From positions 1-64,000 of the forward strand of contig JABJQG010000010.1 in NCBI GenBank assembly GCA_018663505.1: a stretch of 64,000 nucleotides of DNA, written 5' to 3'. Origin of the DNA: Pseudobdellovibrionaceae bacterium (GTDB lineage Bacteria; Bdellovibrionota; Bdellovibrionia; Bdellovibrionales; UBA1609). Within the stretch, counting starts at the first letter, position 1, and every line of letters begins with the position of its first letter. The notes beneath the pieces were generated by a model. It did no database searches, was not told the DNA's origin, and saw only the letters and a program-made list of their open reading frames with translations. Made by a program: the position numbers and the translations under genes. This document shows positions 63,999 to 64,000 of the stretch, piece after piece.

Positions 63999-64000
63999 CG

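Overview
This is an A+T-rich, gene-dense chromosomal window from a Gram-negative bacterium. It carries an outer-membrane toolkit (Tol-Pal motor, Mla/MCE lipid transporter, beta-barrel proteins, many secreted or lipoprotein products), a flagellar stator with FlbD, a Tad/Flp pilus locus and a SUF iron-sulphur operon. Gene content and protein style most resemble Bdellovibrionota (Bdellovibrio and relatives). That placement is an inference from gene repertoire, since no rRNA or ribosomal protein gene is present.

Layout. 0-7.4 kb is an accessory-looking stretch: an IS end that truncates a structured repeat, a beta-barrel-type protein, DedA, a CheY-like regulator, a kinase of the fructosamine-kinase type, small secreted proteins, and a DUF6531/YD-repeat gene broken by one in-frame stop. 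7.5-16.5 kb is a Tad/Flp pilus operon on the minus strand, with TadZ and TadA fused and several prepilin-like proteins. 16.5-28.6 kb holds a TPR protein, NadE, DUF2203, a DnaQ-like exonuclease, a degenerate PHP protein beside a GT39-type glycosyltransferase, RodZ-like, PilW-like, RlmD-like, Ndk and a lipoprotein with a zincin motif. 29-32 kb is sucD, sucC and mdh. 32.3-36.2 kb is an Mla-type operon with two ATPases and two permeases.

36.9-44 kb is rich in repeats: REP-like sequences, a REP-associated tyrosine transposase (RAYT), a 41-bp perfect inverted repeat, a Lys/Ala/Thr-repeat histone-like protein, an orphan TadB/TadC-like pair, UppP, a Cys/Met PLP enzyme and tRNA-Phe. 44-50.5 kb has a Dus enzyme, an ABC-2 permease paired with a catalytically dead ABC subunit, an SDR epimerase, a cyclic-nucleotide-binding protein and flbD-motA-motB. 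50.5-57.1 kb has a secreted cyclophilin, glnE and tolB-A-R-Q. 58.2-63.2 kb is sufB-C-D-S plus an Nfu-type carrier.

The strongest candidates for something undescribed are as follows. (1) A roughly 240-nt structured element present twice. In it a 7-bp hairpin stem is entirely different in sequence between the copies but perfectly self-complementary in each, inside otherwise conserved sequence. The complete copy is closed by a long helix whose non-Watson-Crick pairs are nearly all G.U on the plus strand. (2) An Mla operon whose two ATPases show complementary degeneracy, predicting an asymmetric heterodimer with one consensus and one degenerate ATP site. (3) An ABC protein that has lost every catalytic motif but is kept intact beside its permease. 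(4) A 41-bp perfect inverted repeat around a 64-nt core behind uppP.
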